Part shown: piece by piece, positions 55,197 to 63,846 of the stretch
How positions within the stretch are numbered: position 1 is the first letter of the stretch
How the letters are laid out: each line of letters begins with the position of its first letter
Assembly: GCA_934589065.1 (NCBI GenBank)
Contig: CAKTNN010000009.1
Span: 9,230-73,229, forward strand
Reading direction: 5' to 3'
DNA: 64,000 nucleotides
DNA from: an uncultured Oscillospiraceae bacterium
GTDB lineage: Bacteria > Bacillota > Clostridia > Oscillospirales > Oscillospiraceae
Translations under genes and position numbers: made by a program
Notes under the pieces: model-generated
What the model was told of the DNA's origin: nothing
The model's input: only the letters and a program-made list of their open reading frames with translations
The model's database searches: none

Positions 55197-58100
55197 ATGG
55201 GGGATATTACCCGTGAAAAAGTGAGGGGCTACCGTGCAAGGCGCAAGCGAGCCCAGCGGTGCACTGCCGCATTCCTGGCTTTTGCAACGCTCGTGGGCTG
55301 CGGTGTGGGCTGGAGCCTGCGGCAGACGGGTATTTCTGCAACGGCAGAAGCGTTCTGCGGCGCCGAGGAGCACACCCATACCCAGGAGTGCTATGAAAAG
55401 GTGCTGATTTGCGGCTTGGAGGAAGGAGAGACTCTGCCTACCGAAGCGCCCCACGAGCATACGGATCGCTGCTACGAGGAAAAGCTGGTGGCTGCCTGCG
55501 CCCAGGAGGAGCACACCCACACGGATGGCTGCTATGCCATGCAGCGCAATCTTACCTGCACGGCCCAGGAGCACAGCCATACGGACGCCTGCTATACCCC
55601 GACCGGCGGCAGCCTGGTTTGTGCTGCCCAGGAGCATACCCATAGCGATGCGTGCAAGGATGCCGAGGGAAATATCGTCTGCGGCCTGTCTGAGCATACC
55701 CATGGGGACGGCTGCTATAGCCCGGTAGAGAAGGTGCTCTCCTGCACCCTGCAGGAGCATACCCACGGCGACAGCTGCTATGGCCCTGCCCAGAAGACCC
55801 TGATTTGCGGTCATGCCGAGCACACCCATACGGCGGAGTGCATGAAGAATGAAAAGGTGCTTGTTTGCACCCTGCCCACCCAGCAGGAGCCCCAGGAGCC
55901 CCATGTGCATACGGATGCCTGCTACGAAGAAAAGCTGATTTGCGGCAAAACCCAGCACACCCACAGTGAGCTCTGCTTTAGCAATCCCGCTGCCCGGGAG
56001 ACCGAGGAGCAGTGGGCTGCCGCTGCGGGAAACCCCGGCAGCGGAATCTGGGCAATTGACCTTCTGGGCGTTGCCTCCAGCCAGCTGGGCTACGAAGAGG
56101 TGAAGGAAAACTTCACCCTGGATGAAAATGGTGCGAAGAAATTCTATACCCGCTATGGCGATTCCTACGGCGACCCCTACGGCAGCTGGAACGGGATGTT
56201 CCTGGCCTACTGCCTGAAATATGCCGGAGTGCCGGAGGTTGTGGTTCCCCGCCGGGCAGGCGTGGCTGCGCTCCTTGCGGATATGGCCTCCTCTGCGCAT
56301 TTAAAGAACCCCGGGGAGTATGATCCTCAGCCCGGCGACATCGCCGTATTTGGCGACCGGGTGGGCGTCATCGGCGAGTCCGGTGACCCGCTCACCGTGA
56401 TCTGCGGCAATGTGGATGGCAAGGTAGCGGAAATTCAGGTAGCCGCTGCCTCCGTGAGCAAGTACATCCAGGTTGCGGTAGCCGCCGCCTCCATGAGCAA
56501 GCGCATCCGGGTTGCGGTAGGGCAGAAGAATAAGGTTGCAACGTATGATCAGGATAGTGCAAGCTCTTTTCCAGAGGGTTCCTTTGAGTTAAAGGATAAG
56601 ATTACTTCCGGATCAATGGAACTCAAGAAAAAGCAAGGAAATGATTGGATTTCGGCAACAAATGAGAATGTGAAAGATGGAGACGAAATTCGGCTGTCGT
56701 TTCGGTATACTGTAGAACAGGCAGATATCAGAAAGCATGCAACTTACCAGCTTCCGGCAGCCTTCAAAATAACCAAAGTTAAGACCGGTAAGATTTACGA
56801 CCTGAATAATGACGAGGTCGGCGAATATAAAATTGATACCAATGGCCTGGTTACTCTGACCTATGAGGATACGGAGATTTTGAAGCAGGAATCCTTTGTG
56901 GGAACCTTCGGCTGCTCTGGTTCGGCTGACCGCAGTAAGGCTGAGGAGGATGGCAGTGTGTCGTTCCCCGGTGGCCTGGATGTTAAGATTAATCCTAAAA
57001 CGTCAAGCGAGGAATTCTGGTCTATTTCTAAAGGCCATGAGAATGCACAGGCCGGGGAAGATGGCAAGCTGTATGTAAAGTATAACGTGATTGTGAAAGC
57101 TGGTTCGGATGCGCCAAGTGAATCTGTATCCATTATGGATAAACTGAATTCCGGCAGCGGCAACCAAATCAAGGGCAGCTATGCCGAAAGCAAGGGAATA
57201 ACCCTGGTTAAGCATAACGCAGATGGTACGAACCAGACGGTTCAATTGACAGATGCCAACTATACGCTGAATAATACCGGTGATACACCAACCCTGTCTA
57301 TCACCAATCTTCCTGCACTTGCCAATGGTGAGTATTATCAGCTGAACTATTGGGTCGAAGTCCCTCAGAGTTCCTTTACGGATGTTCCTAATGGTGAAGG
57401 TTCTCTTAACAATAGCGCTGAGGGAAAGATTGGCGATGAAACCAAGCTGAAAACGGATCGTATTGATTACGGAAAGCGAATCAAGAAGACGGGCAATTAT
57501 GACAGCGATACAGGAACGGTCAAGTGGACAATTGAATTAAACAATATTGGAAACAAGATGGATGGTTCGGTATTGAAGGATTTGCTCCCGGATGGCGTGT
57601 CCATTGTAGGAAATCCGAAGCTGTACTGGAACTATTATGGTTCCGGTGGTAACTACATCGGAGAGATTACGCCTGAGCAGCTAAAGGATGGGTATACATT
57701 CCCAGCTGGTTCCGATAAAAACTGGTATAGTGTGGAATTGGAAACGACGTTACCCGCCAGCGGCTCGCTTATTAATAAAGCTCAGCTTACACCACCAGGT
57801 TCCACAGAATCCTTTGAAACCTCTGCTGAGGTTACACAGACACAGGACAAGTGGTCACATAGTAAGAAGTTACTTGGTGAGAATGGAAGCCTGATTCGCT
57901 GGTCTTTGGATGCCGTTAATACGACAGGCGCTAAAAAGTTTGAGGTTACAGACAGAATCATCAATGCGAAGAGTGACGATGGTGTAACTGCCCCTAATAC
58001 GCACTATGCAATCGCATCCGAATTGGATAGTCAGCTCCGCGCAATGACCATTGTTTGGGTGGATATCAATGGAAACCAGGTAACACCGCAGAATCCAACT

Positions 58101-60191
58101 ATAGATATACACTATTACGGTGCAGCACAGGTGGATGGCACTTCCCAGGAGATTCCGGCAGCAGACACACAAACGCCGGTTCAGTCCTTTAAAATTACGG
58201 TGACCAGCGGAGATGAAAATATCTTTGTTAAGTCTGTAAAGGTATCGAATTATACGACGCATTGGAGCAGCAAAGTTGAGGACGGAAAAAACTGGGTGTA
58301 CCGCAATGAGGCAACTATCGAGGAGACATCTGTGGGGGACGAACTCCCTTATAGAAAAGCGGTCGATTTCGAGAAGCTTGTTTCTATTGACGGAGTGAAT
58401 TATTCACAGGATGCCGCAAAAGATCTGGATAATAATAAACTTCAGTACCAGATCATTCTCAAGATTCCGGCAGATTATGATGGCAGCATTATAACCGTGG
58501 AAGATGTATTGCCGGATGGTGCTGTGTATCAGGATGGAAGTGCAGTTCTGGCGCGGGATAATGATTGCCCCGGTACATTAACCGTTACCAAGACAGATAC
58601 CGGTATTGCGTTTAAGATCAGCGATTATCAAGGAAATCAGAAAGAGCATGTTGTTTCGCTGCGTTACTCTGTGAGCATTGCAGATGACCCCTATTGGAAA
58701 GATCTTTCGGTTGAGCACAATAGCAAGCGTTACGTGAATTCTGCCAAGTGGAAGGAACTTGAGAAGGACGCATCGGCAGATGTTGCGGTTACTCGTAAGG
58801 ACAACAAGAACATCCTTAAAGATGTCCAGCAGGAAAGCTCTACGGATGCAAACGGGAAAACGACTTACTCTAATGTGCTGCACTATACGGTGACCATTAA
58901 TCCGCAAAAGAAGCAGCTTGGCCCGTATCCGGAATACCTGGAAATTTATGATGAGTTGCATCCGGAAACCGGTGCTTCTGCAGAAGGCGACTTGTCCTCT
59001 GTGCGTTTGTACTATTACCATGTAGTCAATGGTGAGTTGAGCCTTGATCGACCGGTGCCAACAGGACTCTATCAGATATTGGATTCCGAAGGCAATAGTT
59101 GGCTGAGAATGCGCATTCCAAACAGTGAGGCATTTGTCCTTTGCTACGATTGTATTATTGATCCTGGCAATAAAGCGTCCGTAAATATGGGCAACTGGGC
59201 GGGAATAAGATCTGGTGATGGAGCGCCTAGATGGTTCTCTGTTCAGCAGAATGCGGATTTCGCAACGGTTAGCTATGGTCAGCTTCAGATCAATAAGGTT
59301 GATAGCTTCAGCGGAACGGCTCTCCCTGGTGCAGAATTCCAAATCCAGAAGTACAACAAGGATACTCAGAGTTGGGAAGCGGCGAAAGAGATTTCTCCCG
59401 ATGAATCTGGCGCGAAATTTAATTTGACCGTTGGGGAATCGGAGAATGCAACCTTGAAGCCGGAGACGCTATATAGAGTTGTAGAAACCAGGGCTCCGAA
59501 AAACTATCGGCTGGAAGAAGTTCCGTATTACGTAATTTTCTACACGGAAAGGCGTGATGAACAGGGAAACATTACTCAGAGTGCGGTTGGTGCATTTAAG
59601 CGTGCTACCGGCTCGGATACTGTGATCTACGGTACCGACGAAACGATTACTCAAGATCGGGTTACCATTTCCCGGTCTACCGGCATGATTCAGTTGACCA
59701 TTAAAAACACCATGGATAAGCTGATGGTTCATAAAAACTGGCTGGATAAAGACAATAACATTTGTGGGGCACCGGTAAATGAGATTCAGATTCAGCTGTA
59801 TCGCTACACGGATAACATTCAAAATGCACAGCCGATTACAGATCAGTTGGTAAAGCTGAATGACGCAAACAATTGGGAATACGCTTGGTCTGTTGGGGGC
59901 ACGGATGGCCTACAGGAATCTGATGAGAATGGAAAGCCTTACCATTACTATGTAGAAGAGGTAGAAACATCCAATATCTGGCAGGTAACCTACGGAAACA
60001 ATCGAGGCATCACATCGGGCATTATCACAGTAACAAATAAAGTTACCGTTGATTATACCTACGAGCTTCCCAGGACCGGTGGGAGCGGCACGAAAAACTT
60101 TGTACTCTTTGGCGCGTTCGCCATGATCCTCGCCGGGTGCGGCATGATTGTCACCCGTAAAAAACATTATACAGGAGTGTATGAAAGATGA
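55197..60191 (+). CDS. Giant LPXTG-anchored adhesin with His/Cys repeats and a degenerate CHAP-like domain
   Basis: 1664 residues. N-terminal basic and hydrophobic segment (RAQRCTAAFLAFATLVGCGVGW) for export. Residues about 57-263 hold ten EHTHTxxCY-type repeats. Residues about 281-441 resemble a CHAP/NlpC amidase but read YGSWNGMFLAYCLKYAG where an active one has a Cys after Trp, and DRVGVIG where a His is expected. A 39-bp tandem duplication (56439-56516) ends this part. Residues 442-1360 are many beta-sandwich isopeptide-type domains. A SpaA-type domain (about 1361-1455) and a Cna-B-type domain (about 1500-1618) precede the LPRTG signal at 1624-1628, a membrane segment and RKKH. GC is higher at both ends than in the body. 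Confidence 0.85.
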   Translation: MGDITREKVRGYRARRKRAQRCTAAFLAFATLVGCGVGWSLRQTGISATAEAFCGAEEHTHTQECYEKVLICGLEEGETLPTEAPHEHTDRCYEEKLVAACAQEEHTHTDGCYAMQRNLTCTAQEHSHTDACYTPTGGSLVCAAQEHTHSDACKDAEGNIVCGLSEHTHGDGCYSPVEKVLSCTLQEHTHGDSCYGPAQKTLICGHAEHTHTAECMKNEKVLVCTLPTQQEPQEPHVHTDACYEEKLICGKTQHTHSELCFSNPAARETEEQWAAAAGNPGSGIWAIDLLGVASSQLGYEEVKENFTLDENGAKKFYTRYGDSYGDPYGSWNGMFLAYCLKYAGVPEVVVPRRAGVAALLADMASSAHLKNPGEYDPQPGDIAVFGDRVGVIGESGDPLTVICGNVDGKVAEIQVAAASVSKYIQVAVAAASMSKRIRVAVGQKNKVATYDQDSASSFPEGSFELKDKITSGSMELKKKQGNDWISATNENVKDGDEIRLSFRYTVEQADIRKHATYQLPAAFKITKVKTGKIYDLNNDEVGEYKIDTNGLVTLTYEDTEILKQESFVGTFGCSGSADRSKAEEDGSVSFPGGLDVKINPKTSSEEFWSISKGHENAQAGEDGKLYVKYNVIVKAGSDAPSESVSIMDKLNSGSGNQIKGSYAESKGITLVKHNADGTNQTVQLTDANYTLNNTGDTPTLSITNLPALANGEYYQLNYWVEVPQSSFTDVPNGEGSLNNSAEGKIGDETKLKTDRIDYGKRIKKTGNYDSDTGTVKWTIELNNIGNKMDGSVLKDLLPDGVSIVGNPKLYWNYYGSGGNYIGEITPEQLKDGYTFPAGSDKNWYSVELETTLPASGSLINKAQLTPPGSTESFETSAEVTQTQDKWSHSKKLLGENGSLIRWSLDAVNTTGAKKFEVTDRIINAKSDDGVTAPNTHYAIASELDSQLRAMTIVWVDINGNQVTPQNPTIDIHYYGAAQVDGTSQEIPAADTQTPVQSFKITVTSGDENIFVKSVKVSNYTTHWSSKVEDGKNWVYRNEATIEETSVGDELPYRKAVDFEKLVSIDGVNYSQDAAKDLDNNKLQYQIILKIPADYDGSIITVEDVLPDGAVYQDGSAVLARDNDCPGTLTVTKTDTGIAFKISDYQGNQKEHVVSLRYSVSIADDPYWKDLSVEHNSKRYVNSAKWKELEKDASADVAVTRKDNKNILKDVQQESSTDANGKTTYSNVLHYTVTINPQKKQLGPYPEYLEIYDELHPETGASAEGDLSSVRLYYYHVVNGELSLDRPVPTGLYQILDSEGNSWLRMRIPNSEAFVLCYDCIIDPGNKASVNMGNWAGIRSGDGAPRWFSVQQNADFATVSYGQLQINKVDSFSGTALPGAEFQIQKYNKDTQSWEAAKEISPDESGAKFNLTVGESENATLKPETLYRVVETRAPKNYRLEEVPYYVIFYTERRDEQGNITQSAVGAFKRATGSDTVIYGTDETITQDRVTISRSTGMIQLTIKNTMDKLMVHKNWLDKDNNICGAPVNEIQIQLYRYTDNIQNAQPITDQLVKLNDANNWEYAWSVGGTDGLQESDENGKPYHYYVEEVETSNIWQVTYGNNRGITSGIITVTNKVTVDYTYELPRTGGSGTKNFVLFGAFAMILAGCGMIVTRKKHYTGVYER
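56439..56516 (+). repeat. 39-bp tandem duplication inside the adhesin gene
   Basis: Units 56439-56477 and 56478-56516 differ at only a few bases and encode VAAASVSKYIQVA and VAAASMSKRIRVA. The pair sits at the switch from the GC-rich N-terminal part to the AT-richer body, so it may mark a recombination joint or a flexible linker expansion. Confidence 0.85.
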
Positions 60192-61666
60192 AAGCATTGA
60201 AAAAAGTCCTTGCTCTCTGCCTGGCAGCCATCCTGCTGCTGGCCCTGTCCCCCGCCGCGTTTGCAGATGGGGAGACGGCAATCATTAATGTCACAAATGC
60301 CTTGAAGGGTGAAATTTACACGGTTTATCGCATCTTTGATGTAAGCGGTGTGATTACAGGTGACGATGGGGAAATCACCAATGTAGCTTATGTTGCAAAC
60401 TCGGAATGGGTTTCTGCTATCCCGGAATTAAAAAATAGTAACGGAGAAGTTTATATCACTCTGGATTCTAACAATGCTCCTGAGGACATTACGAAGTTGC
60501 AGGCTGATCCTGCCGGCTTTGCGGCTGCGGCAATTAAATATGCGAACGACCACAGTTCCAGCTTTACCAATTCTAAGAAATCAATAAAAGCAACAGGTAC
60601 TACTGTAAGTTTTACAGGACTTCCCCTTGGCTATTATCTGCTGGATTCCACTGTCGGTTCCCTTTGCAGTCTGGATACGGCCTATCAGACTGTTACGATT
60701 AATGACAAGAACGAAGTTCCCACGGTGGATAAGCTAGTTAAAGAAGGAGATTCTTACGGCACTACAAGCACTGCAAAAATTGGCGATACAGTCGAGTTTA
60801 AATCTGTGATTACTTTGAAGAAAGGCACAGAGAATCTTGTTTTCCATGATAAAATGGAGGACGGTTTGACCCTTAACGTTGGTTCGATAACTGTAACTTG
60901 CAGCGATACAAGGAAACCATGTGCCGGTAAATATGATGTAAAAATAACCGGGTTAGTACATAGTGATTGCACCTTTGAAATTGAGTTCGCAGATAATGAC
61001 TACATTACCTCTCTTGCAGAGAATACAACCCTCACTGTAACCTATACCGCTATCCTGAATGACAAGGTAGATGTAGAGAATGGCGAAAACAACACCGCAT
61101 GGCTGAAATACGGTGAGGCAAGCAAAACAGAAGATCATTCCACTAAAACAAAGACACTGGCGTTTGATCTTGTGAAGTGGCACGCTGGTGCGAATAATAC
61201 AAAGCCTTTGCTTGCTGATGTTAAGTTTAAGCTTTACGAGGACGCTCAGGGAACTAAGGAAATCCAGGTTGTAAAGGTTGAGGGGCAGGAGAATACTTAC
61301 CGTGTTGCTTTGACTAATGAGACAGGTGTGGAAATCGAAACGGTTGCTTCAGGCGTTACTACAATTTATGGCTTGGATAATAAGACTTATTATCTGAAGG
61401 AAACCTTTGCTCCGGGGGGCTTCAATAAGCTTACAGGATTGGTAAAGGTTGATCTGACCGGTGGCAATAATCTCAAGGCAACTAAAGCAGGGACTGAATG
61501 GGATGGAAATGCTACTGGTGGTGTTATTGTAGAGAATAAAGCCGGTACAACCCTTCCCTCCACCGGCGGCATGGGCACCACCCTCTTCTATGTGGTGGGC
61601 GGCCTGCTGATGGTCTGTGCCGTGGTGCTGCTGGTCACCAAAAAGCGGATGGAGAAAAATGCATAA
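60188..61666 (+). CDS. Isopeptide-forming fimbrial backbone pilin
   Basis: 492 residues, starting in a 4-bp overlap with the adhesin stop. Signal peptide ends near SPAAFADG. The pilin Lys is probably in TVDKLVKEG (residues near 180-190), an E-box is seen as YYLKETFAPGGF, and the sorting signal is LPSTGG followed by a membrane segment and KKRMEKNA. The class C sortase downstream would polymerise it. Three Cys in CSDTRKPC and HSDC are unusual for a Gram-positive pilin. As in the adhesin, ends are GC-rich and body AT-richer. Confidence 0.9.
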   Translation: MKALKKVLALCLAAILLLALSPAAFADGETAIINVTNALKGEIYTVYRIFDVSGVITGDDGEITNVAYVANSEWVSAIPELKNSNGEVYITLDSNNAPEDITKLQADPAGFAAAAIKYANDHSSSFTNSKKSIKATGTTVSFTGLPLGYYLLDSTVGSLCSLDTAYQTVTINDKNEVPTVDKLVKEGDSYGTTSTAKIGDTVEFKSVITLKKGTENLVFHDKMEDGLTLNVGSITVTCSDTRKPCAGKYDVKITGLVHSDCTFEIEFADNDYITSLAENTTLTVTYTAILNDKVDVENGENNTAWLKYGEASKTEDHSTKTKTLAFDLVKWHAGANNTKPLLADVKFKLYEDAQGTKEIQVVKVEGQENTYRVALTNETGVEIETVASGVTTIYGLDNKTYYLKETFAPGGFNKLTGLVKVDLTGGNNLKATKAGTEWDGNATGGVIVENKAGTTLPSTGGMGTTLFYVVGGLLMVCAVVLLVTKKRMEKNA

Positions 61667-61690
61667 CCCATTCCCGGAAGGGAAGACGCA

Positions 61691-62536
61691 ATGAAAAAAC
61701 GTTTTAGCACAATTTTATTGGTTCTGGTCTTCCTGGTGGGCCTTTCCGTCATGCTGTACCCCACGGTCAGCGATGCGGTGAACCGGGCCCACCAGACCAG
61801 AGCCGTGGTGGATTATGAGCACAGCGTTGCTTCCATGGCGGATACGGACTATACGGCCCTCTTTGCTGCGGCGGAGAACTACAATGCAGCCCTTGCGTCC
61901 AACCCGGAAATGCTGTATCGTCCCAGCGAATTGCCGGATTATTCCGGTACACTGGATGTCACCGGTACGGGGATCATGGGCTATCTGTCCATCCCCAAAA
62001 TCAACGTGTCCCTGCCCATCTACCATGGCACGGAGGAGTCCGTGCTGCAGATTGCCGTGGGCCACCTGGAGGGCTCCTCTTTTCCCATCGGCGGCAAGAG
62101 CACCCATGCGGTTCTCTCCGCCCACCGGGGGCTGCCCAGCGCCCGGCTGTTCACCGACCTGGATAAACTGGAAACAGGGGATACCTTTGAAATCACCGTC
62201 CTGAACCGGGTGCTCACCTACGAGGTGGACAATATCTCCATCGTTCTGCCCCAGGAGGCGGAAGGGCTGCTGGTGCAGCAGGGGAAGGATTTGGTCACCC
62301 TCATGACCTGCACCCCCTACGGCATCAATTCCCACCGGCTGCTGGTTCGGGGACGGCGGATTGAAAACGGGGAGCGGATACACAAGGTAAACGTGACCTC
62401 GGAGGCGGTGAAGCTGGACCCTGTGCTTATCGCCCCCATCCTGGCAGCGCCGCTGCTTCTGGTGCTGCTGATCTGGCTGATTTTGCCAGGAAAACGTAAG
62501 AAGAAGGGAGGATCGCCCAATGAAGATATTCTCTAA
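61691..62536 (+). CDS. Class C (pilin-polymerising) sortase
   Basis: 281 residues, with an N-terminal membrane segment (STILLVLVFLVGLSVMLYP) and a second hydrophobic segment near the end (LIAPILAAPLLLVLLIWLILPG), the usual class C topology. Catalytic H145 in SAHRGLPS, C207 in VTLMTCTPYG and R216 in SHRLLVRG are seen. A lid-like PDYSG motif lies at about 82-86. It joins pilins through Lys isopeptide bonds. Its start follows aagggaagacgca; the next gene overlaps its end by 17 bp. Confidence 0.93.
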   Translation: MKKRFSTILLVLVFLVGLSVMLYPTVSDAVNRAHQTRAVVDYEHSVASMADTDYTALFAAAENYNAALASNPEMLYRPSELPDYSGTLDVTGTGIMGYLSIPKINVSLPIYHGTEESVLQIAVGHLEGSSFPIGGKSTHAVLSAHRGLPSARLFTDLDKLETGDTFEITVLNRVLTYEVDNISIVLPQEAEGLLVQQGKDLVTLMTCTPYGINSHRLLVRGRRIENGERIHKVNVTSEAVKLDPVLIAPILAAPLLLVLLIWLILPGKRKKKGGSPNEDIL

Positions 62537-63212
62537 ATGCATGAGCCTTCTGGGCTCCATCCTTGCACTGCTGCTGTGCATCACCCCCGCCTTTGCGGCG
62601 GCGGGCACAACGGCGGATTTGGATTTATCCAAAACCGGCTCCATCACGCTGACCTTGAAGGATGGGGACGGAAACGTAAAAACCGGCGGTTTTTTGGACT
62701 GCATCGAGGTGGCTCAGGTTGCCGATAACGGCAATGGCCTGACCTACATCCTGTCCAACGGCTTTGAAGATACCGATGTTTCCCTGCAGGATTTCCTGGC
62801 AGGGAAGGAGAGCGCTGCCAGCCTGGCAGAGCGGCTCAGCAAGGTTGTGCCCAAGGATGCCGAAAAGGTTGCCCGCCGCCCGGATAAAAACGGTACGGTC
62901 ACATTCCCGGATTGCGAGCTGGGAATGTATCTCATCCGTCAGCGCACCAAGTCCGGCTACTACGAGGCCATCACCCCCTTTGTGGTGACCGTGCCCCTGA
63001 ATACGGAGGACGGCTGGGTATATGATGTCACCGCAACCCCGAAGGTGGGGACGGTAACTCCCACCACCCCAACCAAAAAGAAGTGGGGCTTCCGTCTGCC
63101 TCAGACCGGTCAGCTCAATTGGCCTGTGCCGGTGCTGGCGGTATCCGGCGTGGCTCTCTTCACCCTGGGCTGGGTGCTGACCAAGGATAAGCATGAAAAA
63201 GATTCTCGGTAG
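62520..63212 (+). CDS. Minor LPXTG pilin or basal pilin subunit
   Basis: 230 residues. Signal peptide ends at TPAFAAAG. One isopeptide/beta-sandwich domain (KTGSITLTLKDGDGNVKTGG start) is followed by a Thr/Pro/Lys linker (TVTPTTPTKKKWGF), sorting signal LPQTG at about 194-198, a hydrophobic segment and a charged tail (KDKHEKDSR). Its small size and place after the sortase suggest a tip or cell-wall base subunit. It overlaps both neighbours, so all three are translationally coupled. Confidence 0.85.
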   Translation: MKIFSKCMSLLGSILALLLCITPAFAAAGTTADLDLSKTGSITLTLKDGDGNVKTGGFLDCIEVAQVADNGNGLTYILSNGFEDTDVSLQDFLAGKESAASLAERLSKVVPKDAEKVARRPDKNGTVTFPDCELGMYLIRQRTKSGYYEAITPFVVTVPLNTEDGWVYDVTATPKVGTVTPTTPTKKKWGFRLPQTGQLNWPVPVLAVSGVALFTLGWVLTKDKHEKDSR

Positions 63213-63822
63213 ATTCTTTATGATCCTGGGCTTGCTGCTGGTGCTTGGCGCGGCAGGACTGCTGGGCTACAACACCTGGGATTCCAGTCGGGCAGGGGAG
63301 GAGTCGGCGTCCCTTCTTGCCCAGCTGGAACTCTCTGAGACGGGGAAGCCCCCTTCGGATGCGGAGGAAACGGAGCCTCACCCGGTTGTGCAGCGGGAAA
63401 TGACGGTAAAGACCATCGAAAATCTGGATTTTATCGGTTATCTTTCCATTCCGGAGCTGAATTTGGAGCTTCCGGTGCAGGACTGGTGGAGCTACGATGG
63501 TCTGCAAAAAAGCCCCGGCAGATACACGGGAACCACCTTTACCGATGATATGACGGTCTGCGCCCACAATTACGCCGCCCATTTTGGCAGACTCCGCTCC
63601 CTTCCCCTGGGGGCAGAGGTGCGGTTTACGGATATGGACGGCGTGGTATGGCTGTATGCGGTATCGGAGATCACGGTTTTAGAGCCGGAAGACGTGCTGG
63701 CCTTGACGGAAAAGGGCCCGGAGGATACCTGGGGCCTGACCCTCTTCACCTGCACCCCCGGCGGCGAACAGCGCGTCACCGTCCGCTGCGACCGGACAGG
63801 CGTTGTCGCAAAAGAAGCATAA
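63193..63822 (+). CDS. Second sortase, not class C
   Basis: 209 residues, one N-terminal membrane segment (FFMILGLLLVLGAAGLLGY) and no C-terminal one. Catalytic H125 in CAHNYAAHFG, C187 in LTLFTCTPGG and R194 in EQRVTVRCDR are seen. The missing C-terminal anchor and short form fit a housekeeping-like or class B/D enzyme that anchors the finished pilus to the wall, while the class C enzyme polymerises it. Exact class is not proved. It overlaps the minor pilin gene by 20 bp and ends the operon. Confidence 0.85.
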   Translation: MKKILGRFFMILGLLLVLGAAGLLGYNTWDSSRAGEESASLLAQLELSETGKPPSDAEETEPHPVVQREMTVKTIENLDFIGYLSIPELNLELPVQDWWSYDGLQKSPGRYTGTTFTDDMTVCAHNYAAHFGRLRSLPLGAEVRFTDMDGVVWLYAVSEITVLEPEDVLALTEKGPEDTWGLTLFTCTPGGEQRVTVRCDRTGVVAKEA

Positions 63823-63846
63823 AAGCGCCCCCTTTGGAATGTGATA

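Noticed and set aside
55167-56300. 377-codon open frame antisense to the adhesin start
   Set aside because: Produced by the repeated EHTHT codons read backwards; the forward frame has the signal segment, repeats and sorting end.
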